DNA of 64,000 nt from Thalassobaculum fulvum (lineage in GTDB: Bacteria; Pseudomonadota; Alphaproteobacteria; Thalassobaculales; Thalassobaculaceae): assembly GCF_014652915.1 (NCBI RefSeq), contig NZ_BMZS01000010.1, positions 124,001 through 188,000 on the forward strand, given 5' to 3'. This document shows positions 8,809 to 16,883 of this stretch, piece after piece (within the stretch, counting starts at the first letter, position 1; every line of letters begins with the position of its first letter). The notes under the pieces were generated by a model. It did no database searches, had not been told where the DNA came from, and worked only from the letters and a program-made list of their open reading frames with translations. Made by a program: the position numbers and the translations under genes.

Positions 8809-9600
8809 ATGCGCGACGACACCGACTTCCACGGCCAGGCCGTCCTGGTCACCGGCGGGGCCAGCGGCATCGGCTGGGCGGCGGCGCGGGCGCTCGCCCA
8901 GCGCGGCGCCCACGTCACGGTCGCCGACCTGAGGGAGGAGGTGGCGACCGAACGGGCCTCCGAACTCGGTGGCGGCCACCGCGGCATCGGCGGCGACGTG
9001 TCCAGCGAGGCCGACGTCGACCGCATGGTGCACGCGACCGCCGAGGCGTTCGGCCGGCTCGACGTGCTGGTCAACTGCGCCGGGCTGCCGGACACCTTCG
9101 TGCCGACCGTCAAGCAGACCCGCGACCACTGGCAGCGGCTGATCGACGTGCACCTGACCGGCAGCTTCCTGATGGCCAAGCGGGCCGCCGTCGAGATGAT
9201 GCGGCACCGCCACGGCGTGATCGTGAACATCTCCTCGATCGCCGGCACCCACGCGCTGCCGCGCCGCAACGCCTACACCGCCGCCAAGCACGGGGTGATC
9301 GGCCTGACCAAGGCGCTGGCCTGCGACTGGGCCCAGGACGGCATCCGGGTCAACGCCGTGGCGCCGGGTTATATCCGCACGCCGTTCGTCGAGGGGCTGA
9401 TGGCGCAGGGCAAGCTCGACGCCAAGGTGATCCGCCGGCGCACGCCGATGGGCGTTCTGCTGCCGCCCGAAGACGTCGCCAACGCCATGGTGTTCCTGGC
9501 CTCGCCGCTGGCGCGTATGATTACCGGGACGGTCGTGACGGTGGACGGCGGCTACACCGCTTTCGGCAGCCCGAACGACGCCGCGGTGATCGAGGACTGA
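8809..9600 (+). CDS. SDR family oxidoreductase
   Basis: A classical short-chain dehydrogenase of 263 aa. The Rossmann motif TGGASGIG is at residues 15-22, Asp40 at the end of beta-2 (TVADLRE) suggests NAD(H), VNCAG replaces NNAG, and the catalytic residues are Ser142/143 (NISSIAG), Tyr156 and Lys160 (YTAAK). The C-terminal TGTVVTVDGGYTAFG is standard. It follows the molybdoenzyme by 15 bp and may belong to the same transcript. The substrate is unknown; 3-hydroxyacyl or sugar alcohol substrates are common in this family. It is followed directly by a decayed copy of the start of the gene at 10446. Confidence 0.88.
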   Translation: MRDDTDFHGQAVLVTGGASGIGWAAARALAQRGAHVTVADLREEVATERASELGGGHRGIGGDVSSEADVDRMVHATAEAFGRLDVLVNCAGLPDTFVPTVKQTRDHWQRLIDVHLTGSFLMAKRAAVEMMRHRHGVIVNISSIAGTHALPRRNAYTAAKHGVIGLTKALACDWAQDGIRVNAVAPGYIRTPFVEGLMAQGKLDAKVIRRRTPMGVLLPPEDVANAMVFLASPLARMITGTVVTVDGGYTAFGSPNDAAVIED

Positions 9601-9604
9601 AGCC

Positions 9605-9655
9605 ATGCGCGAAGGCCCCTCGCCCGAGTTCGGCTTTCGCTTTCCGGATCGGCGG
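9605..9655 (+). pseudogene. Decayed copy of the start of the MaoC-family gene
   Basis: These 51 bp match the first 51 bp of the MaoC gene at 10446-10496 with 42 identical positions. Both read MREGPS, then a closely similar stretch (FGFRFPDRR here, PGFRFPERR there). The similarity extends a few bases upstream through the start region (GCCATGCG). After about 9655 the two sequences diverge. The frame stays open for some distance, but downstream it only runs antisense to the oxygenase gene at 9680-10300. It is best read as a remnant of a partial duplication or of an ancestral gene start. Confidence 0.5.
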
Positions 9656-9679
9656 CAGGCGGCCCAGGTTGCGGTCGCG

Positions 9680-10300
9680 TCAGGCTTCCGGAGGGTCGAG
9701 GTACTGGGTCCGTCCTTGTGCCGAGATGGCGACCCGGCACCCGTCACCGGTACGGTCGACCCGGGCCTGCAGCATGTTCTGCCACTCGGCAACCCGCATC
9801 GAGGCGGGGACGCAACGGAATTCGACGCTGATCCGGTCGCCGTGGATCGTCTGGGTCCGGTGCCGGACGTGCGGGCCGAACATCAGCGCGTGGCCGGCCG
9901 GAACCCGGGGCGAGACGGTGCGGTCGCCGACCTGGAACTCGACGCCCGGCGCGGTTTCGCCGGCGTCGTCGAAGGTGACCCAGAACGTGAGCCCGCGCCC
10001 GTCGCCGCGAAAGAACCAGGCATCGGTATGCCAGGGGGCGAAGTCGGCCTGTTCGGAGCCGTGGTATCGCAGCGTGCCTGCCGGGAGCCCCATGATCGCG
10101 GGCTCGCCGAACAGCGTTTCGGCATGGTGCGCGAGGGCCTGCGCGTAGCCGAAGATGAGCGGGATCCCGACGTCGCGCCGCGCATGGCAGAACCTGGCGA
10201 ACGACATCTTCCCGCCCGGCTGCAGCAATCCGGCTACTACCTGGCGGATGTCGGGGGTCGCGGAAGGAAACGGAAGCACGGTGAATGGCATGGTATGCAT
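9680..10300 (-). CDS. 2OG-Fe(II)/phytanoyl-CoA dioxygenase-like protein
   Basis: A 206-aa protein with a recognisable facial triad: His91-x-Asp93 in PWHTDAWFF and a distal His at 145 or 147 in GPHVRHRTQ. Arg156 in GDRISVEFR is placed to bind the 2-oxoglutarate carboxylate. The region RVPAGHALMFGPHVRH is typical of the double-stranded beta helix of PhyH-like hydroxylases. An internal start at Met4 is equally possible. The gene is on the opposite strand to its neighbours and sits between a duplicated gene start (9605-9655) and the real gene at 10446, as if it had been inserted there. The substrate is unknown. Confidence 0.7.
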   Translation of the reverse strand: MHTMPFTVLPFPSATPDIRQVVAGLLQPGGKMSFARFCHARRDVGIPLIFGYAQALAHHAETLFGEPAIMGLPAGTLRYHGSEQADFAPWHTDAWFFRGDGRGLTFWVTFDDAGETAPGVEFQVGDRTVSPRVPAGHALMFGPHVRHRTQTIHGDRISVEFRCVPASMRVAEWQNMLQARVDRTGDGCRVAISAQGRTQYLDPPEA

Positions 10301-10445
10301 GCCGCGACGTTATTGCCGGCATGGACAGCCGTCCAGTGTGAGCTGTGCCGGATGACGGTCGGGCGCATGGCCGATGGCGTTCCGTCCGGCGGCCGCGGGG
10401 CGTCGGCTCCGGCGACTCGCACCGCGGCGACCGAAGGACGGTGCC

Positions 10446-11240
10446 ATGCGTGAAGGCCCTTCGTTCGAGCCCGGCTTCCGCTTTCCGGAACGGCGCATCG
10501 TCCGCGCCGCCGGGTACCAGGCCGAGCGGTTGACGGCATCGGGTGTCGATCCCGACATCTGGGGGGACGTCGCCGAGCCGGTGCTGTGGGCGCTCGAGGG
10601 CTTCCGGTCGATGACCGATGCCGGCCAGGACATCGACGGCTACGTGCATGTCGAGCAACGGTTGCGCCAGGTCGAGCCGGTGCCGGTCGGCGAGCCGGTG
10701 ACGTTTCGCGGCACGACGGTGGCGCTCGACCCGGTGCCGCGCGGCCGCCATCTGGTGCAGCGCTTCGAGGCGGTGCGCGACGACGGCACGGTGGCGGTGG
10801 TCGCCGAGCATGTCGGGCTGATGCCCGACCCGTCGAAGATGGGCGGCGGCAGAACGGTCGGGTCGATCGAGACCCCGGCGCCGATGGAGACGCTGGTCGA
10901 GAAGCGGCTGACGCCCGACCAGGTGCGGCTGTTCTCCGGCGACGTCGGCAACGAGATCCATTTCGACCCGGCCTTCGCGGCCCGCTACGGCTACCGCGCG
11001 CCGCTCGCCCAGGGGCTGATGACCATGCTGTGGATGGTCGGCCGACTGGCTCTCGAGACCGGCCCGCGGGCGCCGCTCGACGTGATCGCGCGGTTCCGCC
11101 GGCCGGTCTTCTGGGACGACCCGATGGTCATGCTGGGAAGCCGCGACGCCGCCGGCCGGCTGGTGCGGCTGGAGACCCGGAACGAGGCCGGCCGCATGAC
11201 GGCCGAGCTCGAGAATACCGGCTCCGGCGGCGCGGGATGA
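10446..11240 (+). CDS. MaoC-family (double hot-dog) dehydratase/hydratase
   Basis: A 264-aa protein built of two hot-dog halves. The C-terminal half carries the hydratase motif: Asp166 in FSGDVGNEIHFDP, His172 and Asp174, then the glycine-rich APLAQGLM helix start. This matches (R)-specific enoyl-CoA hydratases and mesaconyl-type dehydratases, so a CoA thioester is the expected substrate. ATG 10446 is chosen over an upstream in-frame ATG at 10374 because MREGPSFEPGFRFP is the segment duplicated at 9605. The stop overlaps the acyl-CoA ligase start (ATGA 11237-11240), so the two act together. Confidence 0.82.
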   Translation: MREGPSFEPGFRFPERRIVRAAGYQAERLTASGVDPDIWGDVAEPVLWALEGFRSMTDAGQDIDGYVHVEQRLRQVEPVPVGEPVTFRGTTVALDPVPRGRHLVQRFEAVRDDGTVAVVAEHVGLMPDPSKMGGGRTVGSIETPAPMETLVEKRLTPDQVRLFSGDVGNEIHFDPAFAARYGYRAPLAQGLMTMLWMVGRLALETGPRAPLDVIARFRRPVFWDDPMVMLGSRDAAGRLVRLETRNEAGRMTAELENTGSGGAG

Positions 11241-12841
11241 GCGGGTTTGAACTCCTGCTCGAGCGGGCGGCAGCGCGCCGCGGCGAGTCCCCGGCCATCC
11301 ACACCGAGGCCGGGTCGGTCTCGTGGCACGAGCTGTTGCGACAGGTCGAGCGCGTGGCCGGCGGAATGGCGAGCCTGGGGATCTCGCTCGGCGACCGGGT
11401 GGCGTTCTGGCTGCCCAACGGCCTGCCCTACCTCGTGCTTCACCTCGCCTGCGCCCGCCTCGGGGCGGTGACGGTCGCGATCAACACCCGGTTCCGGGAG
11501 CGCGAGCTGGCGGACATCGTGGCGCGCTCGGGGGCGGTCGCCCTGGTGCTGGCACCGGCGGCCGGCGGGGTCGACTACCTGTCGGTTCTCGGCGCCACCG
11601 ACGCCCGGGCGCTGGGCCGGCTGCGGCATCTGATCCTGGCGGGGCTGGGTCCGGCGGGGCGGAGCCGGCCGTCGCCGCTGCCGGCGACCGGGGTCGTCGA
11701 GTATGCGGCGCTGGCCGACGCCGCGCCCTGGCGCCTGCCGCCGGTGCCGGAGGACGCGCCGGTCGCGCTGTTCACCACCTCGGGCACCACGGCCCGTCCG
11801 AAGTTCGCCCTGCACGCCCAGAACCGGGCGGTCGCCCACGGTGCCGATGTCGCCCGCGCCTTCCTGTACGGCGAGCCCGGGACGGTGGTGTTCCACGCCC
11901 TGCCGTTCTGCGGCGTGTTCGGCTACTCGCAGCTGCTCGGCTGCCTGGCGACCTCGGCCGACATGGTGCTGCCGTCGGCCTTCGATCCGATCCAGGCGGC
12001 GCGGATGATGGCGGAGCACCGGGTGACCCACACTTCGGGGACCGACGACATGCTGCACCGCCTGCTGCAGGCGGCCGACGACCTCGGCCTGGGCGAGCGG
12101 CCGTTCCCGCGCCTGCGGGCGATCGGCTACGCCGCCTTCAACACCACCCTCGCGCGGTTCCACGAGACCGCGGCGCGCCGCGGGCTGCCGTTGCGCGGGG
12201 CCTTCGGCATGAGCGAGGCCTACTCGTTCTTCGCCCTGCGCCGGGCGGACGAGCCCGAGGGCCGGCGTCACGCCGGCGGCGGCACCCCGGTCGGCCTGCA
12301 CGGCCGGGTCCGGATCGTCGATCCCGACGGCGGCGAGGAGGTCCCGGTGGGCGAACCCGGCGCCCTGCTGATCCGCTCGGACAACATGATGCTGGGCTAC
12401 GACGGCGACCCGGAGGCGACGAAGGCGGCGTTCACGGACGACGGCTGGTTCCGCACCGGCGACCTCGCCCGGCTCGACGGCGACGGCGGCTTCACCTTCA
12501 TCGGCCGGCAGGGCGACGTGCTGCGGCTGTCCGGGTTCCTGGTCAATCCGCTGGAGATCGAAGATCGGCTGTGCGCCTATCCCGGGATCGACGGCGCCCA
12601 GGTGGTCGAGCTCGCTACCCGGGCCGGCAACCGGCCGGTGGCGTTCGTGACCCTGGAAGCCGGGGCCGAACTGGACGAGGCGGCGGCGATCGCCCACTGC
12701 CGGGACGGGCTGGCGGCCTTCAAGGCGCCGGTCCGCGTCGTGGCACTCGAGGCGTTCCCGACCGCGATGGGCCCGAACGGCGCCAAGATCCAGCGCGCCA
12801 AGCTGCGCGAGATGGCGAAGGATCTCGCCGGCGCCGGCTGA
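11237..12841 (+). CDS. Acyl-CoA synthetase, AMP-binding family
   Basis: An adenylate-forming ligase of 534 aa that activates a carboxylic acid to its CoA thioester. The phosphate-binding loop FTTSGTTARPK is at about residues 178-188, GAFGMSEAY serves as the A5 motif, GWFRTGD is at about 402-408 as the hinge-side motif, and a C-terminal lysine in NGAKIQRAKL is the likely catalytic lysine. There is no signal peptide. It is translationally coupled to the MaoC-type hydratase upstream, suggesting that the same acid is activated and then hydrated or dehydrated, possibly with the SDR at 8809. Chain length cannot be judged. Confidence 0.88.
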   Translation: MSGFELLLERAAARRGESPAIHTEAGSVSWHELLRQVERVAGGMASLGISLGDRVAFWLPNGLPYLVLHLACARLGAVTVAINTRFRERELADIVARSGAVALVLAPAAGGVDYLSVLGATDARALGRLRHLILAGLGPAGRSRPSPLPATGVVEYAALADAAPWRLPPVPEDAPVALFTTSGTTARPKFALHAQNRAVAHGADVARAFLYGEPGTVVFHALPFCGVFGYSQLLGCLATSADMVLPSAFDPIQAARMMAEHRVTHTSGTDDMLHRLLQAADDLGLGERPFPRLRAIGYAAFNTTLARFHETAARRGLPLRGAFGMSEAYSFFALRRADEPEGRRHAGGGTPVGLHGRVRIVDPDGGEEVPVGEPGALLIRSDNMMLGYDGDPEATKAAFTDDGWFRTGDLARLDGDGGFTFIGRQGDVLRLSGFLVNPLEIEDRLCAYPGIDGAQVVELATRAGNRPVAFVTLEAGAELDEAAAIAHCRDGLAAFKAPVRVVALEAFPTAMGPNGAKIQRAKLREMAKDLAGAG

Positions 12842-12977
12842 GAATGCGGTGCGGCAGTCCGTCGCATCCAGTATTTGCGCCGTTTTGATCCATCTCATGC
12901 CGCGGTGCAGCGAAAGAGCGGAAGGATGCCCCGTGACCGCCGGTCCGGCGGTCGGGATCTGAAAACGGGGACTCCTG

Positions 12978-13652
12978 ATGAACGGTTCGTTCGCGCGGCG
13001 GCTGGCGGCCGCCGGAATGCTCGTGGCCTTGGCCGGCGCCTCGACGCCGGCCCTGGCGATCGACCAGGGCGACTGGCTGGTGCGCGTTCGCGGGATCGGC
13101 GTCATGCCGACCAGCGACAGCGGCGGCATCTCGCCCGACCTGCTGGGTGGCTCGCTGGAGGCGCAGGCGTCCTACGTGCCGGAGCTCGACATCACCTACA
13201 TGGCGACCGACAACATCGGGTTCGAGCTGATCCTCGCGACCTCGAACCACGATATCGACGGTAAGGGGGCGATCGCCGGGCTCGGCAAGGCGGCCGACAC
13301 CTGGCTGCTGCCGCCGACCCTGCTGGCGCAGTGGCACTTCCTGCCGAAGGGCAAGATCCGCCCCTATATCGGCGCCGGCATCAACTACACCATCACCTAT
13401 GGCGAGAACGCCTCGGCCTCGCTCGAGAACGCCCTCGGCGGGCCGACCACCGTCGATCTCGGCAACTCGTTCGGCTGGGCGGTGCAGGCCGGCGTCGACT
13501 TCGACGTGGCGGAGAACTGGTTCGTCAACGTCGACGTGAAATACATCGACGTCAACGTCGACGCCGAGTTCCGGACCGGCAGCACCACCCGCACTGCCGA
13601 TGTCGGGCTCGACCCGATCGTGGTCGGCGTCGGCGTCGGCTACCGGTTCTGA
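12978..13652 (+). CDS. OmpW family outer membrane protein
   Basis: A 224-aa small beta-barrel. An N-terminal signal (RRLAAAGMLVALAGAS) is followed by the probable cleavage site ALA-ID at about residue 27. The mature part alternates aromatic and polar residues: the WLVRVRGIGVMPTSDSG opening, then IRPYIGAGINYT and WFVNVDVKYIDVNVDAEF near the C terminus. It ends in Phe (GVGVGYRF), the usual outer-membrane assembly signal. A GGGGAC ribosome site precedes the ATG. The family forms narrow channels for small hydrophobic molecules. A strong hairpin follows the gene. Confidence 0.88.
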   Translation: MNGSFARRLAAAGMLVALAGASTPALAIDQGDWLVRVRGIGVMPTSDSGGISPDLLGGSLEAQASYVPELDITYMATDNIGFELILATSNHDIDGKGAIAGLGKAADTWLLPPTLLAQWHFLPKGKIRPYIGAGINYTITYGENASASLENALGGPTTVDLGNSFGWAVQAGVDFDVAENWFVNVDVKYIDVNVDAEFRTGSTTRTADVGLDPIVVGVGVGYRF

Positions 13653-13671
13653 GGCGCCGCCCGGAAGCGAA

Positions 13672-13704
13672 CGGCCGCCGCCCCGGGGGGAGGGGCGGCG
13701 GCCG
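13672..13704. terminator. Bidirectional hairpin terminator between ompW-like and alcohol dehydrogenase genes
   Basis: A perfect 13-bp inverted repeat (CGGCCGCCGCCCC at 13672-13684, GGGGCGGCGGCCG at 13692-13704) encloses a 7-nt loop. It lies between two convergent genes, 20 bp after the porin stop and 12 bp from the end of the minus-strand dehydrogenase. Only a short T-run (GCGTTT) follows on the plus strand, so it may act as a strong GC hairpin or an attenuator rather than a textbook terminator. Confidence 0.6.
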
Positions 13705-13716
13705 TCGCGTTTCGAC

Positions 13717-14775
13717 TCAGTCGTTGGTCAGCACCACGCGGCCGACGATCTTGCCGGCCTTCAGGTCCTGCAGGGTCTGGTAGGCCTGCTCGACCGGCCG
13801 GGTCTCGATCGGGATCGGCTTGACCTTGCCGGTCTTCACCAGCTCCATCAGCTCCTTGAGCTCGCCGAGCGAGCCGACATAGGAGCCGAGGATCGACAGC
13901 GCGCGCATCGGGATGGTCGGCAGCGAGATCGTGACCTGGCCGCCGTACAGCCCGACGATCACGTAGCGCCCGCCCTTGCGGAGCGCGGCCATGCCGAGAT
14001 TGGCCGTGGCCTCGCCGCCGACGGTGTCGACCACCGCCCGCAGTTCGCCGCCGGCCAGCTTCTGCAGCTCGGCGACCGCGTTGCCGGCGGTCTTGGGGTT
14101 CAGCACCGCCGACGCACCCATGCCCTTGGCGGCTTCCAGGTGGGAGTCGTCGATGTCGACCGAGATGACGTTCTTCACGCCCATCGCCTTGGCGATGGCG
14201 ACCGCCGACAGGCCGAGGCCGCCGGCGCCCATGATCGCCAGCCACTCGTCGTCGCGCAGCGGCATCGCCTTCTTCAGCGCCGAGTACACGGTGACGCCGG
14301 AGCACGAGTACGGGGTGGCGACGGTCGGGTCGACGTCGCCGATGTCGACCAGGTACTTCGGGTTCGGCACCATGCAGTGGGTGGCGTAGCCGCCGTCGCG
14401 GAAGATGCCGATCGAGCGCATGGTCGGGCACAGGTTCTCCTGTTCGGCCTTGCAGGCCGAGCACTCGCCGCAGCCGAGCCACGGGTGCACCAGCATGGTC
14501 TGGCCGACCTTCACGCCCTTGGCGTCCGGCCCGAGCGCGACCACCTCGCCGAGCACCTCGTGCCCGAGGGTGATCGGGAACTTCTGGCCGCGGTCGACGA
14601 TGTTCAGCACCTTGCCGCCGCCGAGGTCGAAATAGCCGTCGGAGATGTGGATGTCGGAGTGGCAGACGCCGGCGCGGGTGACCTTCAGCAGCACCTCGGT
14701 GCCGGTCGGGGTCGGATCCGGCTTGTCGACCGCCTCGAACGGCTTGCCGGGCTCCATCAGCTGATAGCTGCGCAT
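13717..14775 (-). CDS. Zinc-dependent alcohol dehydrogenase (MDR family)
   Basis: A 352-aa medium-chain dehydrogenase. Catalytic zinc ligands are Cys38 (GVCHSD), His72 with Glu73 (GHE) and Cys158. The structural zinc lobe is complete, with Cys102, 105, 108 and 116 (GCGECSACKAEQENLC). The nucleotide motif GAGGLG is at 183-188, and Asp207 at the end of the next strand indicates NAD. The sequence resembles the group that includes 6-hydroxycyclohex-1-ene-1-carboxyl-CoA dehydrogenases and general alcohol dehydrogenases. It appears monocistronic and is followed by a shared hairpin terminator. The physiological alcohol is unknown. Confidence 0.88.
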   Translation of the reverse strand: MRSYQLMEPGKPFEAVDKPDPTPTGTEVLLKVTRAGVCHSDIHISDGYFDLGGGKVLNIVDRGQKFPITLGHEVLGEVVALGPDAKGVKVGQTMLVHPWLGCGECSACKAEQENLCPTMRSIGIFRDGGYATHCMVPNPKYLVDIGDVDPTVATPYSCSGVTVYSALKKAMPLRDDEWLAIMGAGGLGLSAVAIAKAMGVKNVISVDIDDSHLEAAKGMGASAVLNPKTAGNAVAELQKLAGGELRAVVDTVGGEATANLGMAALRKGGRYVIVGLYGGQVTISLPTIPMRALSILGSYVGSLGELKELMELVKTGKVKPIPIETRPVEQAYQTLQDLKAGKIVGRVVLTND

Positions 14776-14896
14776 TCTGTCATCTCCCTTGGATTTTCTG
14801 GGGCCGCCGAGAGGCCGTCGGGCCCGGCGTGAAACGCTGTTCCAGATTTAAGCCCAGCCGCACGAGCCGTGTCGAGGGGGCGGTCGGACGCAGCCC

Positions 14897-15784
14897 TCAG
14901 CGGGCGCGTGCCCGGACCCGCTCGCGCCACCAGGTGTACAGGCCGGACCCGACGACGATGGCGGCGCCGGCGATGGTGACGCCGTCCGGCAGGTCGCCGA
15001 ACACCAGGAAGCCCACCGTCGTCGCCCACACCAGCAGGGTGTAGTTGAACGGCTGCAGCACGCTGGCCGGCGCCATCTCCAGGGCCTTGATCAGGATGAG
15101 ATGCCCGACCACGCCCATGGCGCCGGCGACCGGCAGCAGGATCCAGCCGGTCAGGTCCGGCGGGTTCCACTGGAACGGCCCGATCAGGCTGGTGACGGCG
15201 AAGCCGACCCAGCCGGTGTACAGCAGGATGGTGACCGTCCCGTCGGTCCGGGCGACGACCTTGGTGAGGATCTGGTAGACCGCGAACAGGGCGGCGCCGG
15301 CCAGCGGGATCAGTGCCGCCGGGTCGAACACCGCCATGCCCGGGCGCAGGATCACGACGACCCCGAGGAAGCCGACGGCGACCGCCGCCCAGCGCCGCGG
15401 CCCGACGTACTCGCCGAGGACCATGGCCGATAGCGCGGTGATGATCAGCGGGTAGACCGCCGCGATCGCGTGGGTGTCGGCCAGCGGCAGGTAGCGGAAC
15501 GCCACCACGAAGCAGGCGATCTCCGCCAGCAGTATGCCGGCCCGCAGCAGGTTCAGGACCGGGCGGCGGGTCCGCAACCCGGCGAGAGGTCCGCCGGCGC
15601 GCAGCGACAGCACCGTGGCGAAGCCGGCGAAGAAGGCGTAGCGGACCCACAGGATCTGCCCGACCGGATAGTCGACGATCAGCGTCTTCGACACCGCGTC
15701 CATGCCGGAGAACAGCAGGTTCGCCAGCAGGATCAGGGCGATCCCGCGGGTCGGCGCGGCGCTGTCCGCGGCGGCGGCGCTCAT
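14897..15784 (-). CDS. DMT superfamily (EamA) transporter, second of a tandem pair
   Basis: A 295-aa inner-membrane protein with about ten hydrophobic helices in two EamA repeats. It begins RGIALILLANLLFSGMDAVSK and ends in a basic cytoplasmic tail (WWRERVRARAR). It shares long stretches with the neighbour upstream, including PVGQI, VGPRRWAAV, ALFAVYQILTK, ASVLQPFN and GSGLY.WWRERVRA, so the two arose by tandem duplication. The start overlaps the other gene's stop by 4 bp (TCAT, 15781-15784), so they are co-translated. The family exports metabolites such as amino acids; no substrate can be assigned. It may act as a heteromer with its partner. Confidence 0.85.
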   Translation of the reverse strand: MSAAAADSAAPTRGIALILLANLLFSGMDAVSKTLIVDYPVGQILWVRYAFFAGFATVLSLRAGGPLAGLRTRRPVLNLLRAGILLAEIACFVVAFRYLPLADTHAIAAVYPLIITALSAMVLGEYVGPRRWAAVAVGFLGVVVILRPGMAVFDPAALIPLAGAALFAVYQILTKVVARTDGTVTILLYTGWVGFAVTSLIGPFQWNPPDLTGWILLPVAGAMGVVGHLILIKALEMAPASVLQPFNYTLLVWATTVGFLVFGDLPDGVTIAGAAIVVGSGLYTWWRERVRARAR

Positions 15785-16695
15785 CCGACGGTCCCGGCCC
15801 GCACCCGCTCGCGCCACCACACGTACAGGCCGCTGGCGACCACCACCGACGCGCCGGCCATGGTGACCGTGTCCGGGACCTCGCCGAACACCAGGAACCC
15901 GGCCAGGGTGGCCCAGACCAGCTGCACGAAGTTGAACGGCTGCAGCACGCTGGCCGGCGTCGACTCCAGGGCCTGGATCACCAGGCTGTGGCCGATGGTG
16001 CCGGCGGCGGCACTCAGCGCCAGCAGCGCCAGTCCGGCCGGGTCCGGCATCCGGAGGTCGAACGGCGCCACCGCGCTGGTCAGCACCAGACCGACCAGGG
16101 CGGTGTACAGGGTCAGGGTGACCGGCCGGTCGGTCCGGCCGAGGATCTTGGTGAGGATCTGGTAGACCGCGAACAGCGCGGCCGCCGCCAGGATCAGCAG
16201 GCTCGCCGGGTTGAAGACGGCGGCGCCGGGCCGCAGGATCAGCAGCACGCCGGCGAAGCCGACCAGCACCGCCGCCCAGCGCCGGGGCCCGACGTGCTCC
16301 TTCAGCACCAGCGCCGACAGCACCGTGATCATCAGCGGGTAGGAGATGCCGACCGCCATGACCTCGGCCATCGGCAGCAGGCCGAGTGCCAGCACCACGC
16401 AGCCCATGTTGACCGCCAGCAGCGCCGCCCGCAGCACCTGCAGCGTCCGGTGCCGGGTCGCGAGCGCGGCGCGGATCCCGCCTCCGATGCCGCTGGCCCC
16501 GGTGCCCCCGTGTGCCGCCGCCCGGCCCAGGGCCGCCACCGCGAACCCGAGGTAGAACGCCCAGACGATCTGGCCGACCGGATAGCTCGCCGCCAGCCAC
16601 TTGTTGGTGGTGTCCATGGTGGTGAACGCGATGTGCGCCAGCAGGATCAGGACGATCCCGCGGCTCGGGCCCGCGACGGCGACGGCGGCTGGCAT
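15781..16695 (-). CDS. DMT superfamily (EamA) transporter, first of a tandem pair
   Basis: A 304-aa paralogue of the next gene, with the same two-repeat, ten-helix layout and the matching segments ALFAVYQILTKILGRTD and ASVLQPFNFVQLVWATLAGF. ATG 16695 is chosen because the first membrane helix (RGIVLILLAHIAFTTM) then lies at the same distance from the N terminus as in the paralogue; upstream in-frame starts would add a non-homologous basic leader. A 188-bp region (16696-16883) separates it from the divergent RTX glycosidase gene; no clear operator was seen there. Confidence 0.85.
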   Translation of the reverse strand: MPAAVAVAGPSRGIVLILLAHIAFTTMDTTNKWLAASYPVGQIVWAFYLGFAVAALGRAAAHGGTGASGIGGGIRAALATRHRTLQVLRAALLAVNMGCVVLALGLLPMAEVMAVGISYPLMITVLSALVLKEHVGPRRWAAVLVGFAGVLLILRPGAAVFNPASLLILAAAALFAVYQILTKILGRTDRPVTLTLYTALVGLVLTSAVAPFDLRMPDPAGLALLALSAAAGTIGHSLVIQALESTPASVLQPFNFVQLVWATLAGFLVFGEVPDTVTMAGASVVVASGLYVWWRERVRAGTVG

Positions 16696-16883
16696 GAATG
16701 TCTCCGGAGAAGATCGCCGGCTCATACCACGGCGCCTGCCGGCCGGACAGCGGGATCGCCGGCCGCCCGCGGCATGGCTGGCTTGCGTCCCGGCGCGGAA
16801 TCCGTCCCGGGAATTCATGAGTTTGTGTAGAATACCGGTCATTCGGGTCGCCGCTGATCGGGCATCCTTGGGGGAGGAGAACC

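Noticed and set aside
9605-10453. Plus-strand open frame of 282 codons covering the oxygenase region
   Set aside because: It starts like the MaoC protein but then runs antisense to a protein with clear HxD and HxR motifs. Only the first 51 bp are meaningful, as a duplicated gene start.
12842-12977. FNR-like site upstream of the OmpW gene (TTGATCCATCTCAT)
   Set aside because: Only the first half matches TTGAT; the second half is not ATCAA. OmpW genes are oxygen-regulated in some bacteria, but this sequence does not support it here.
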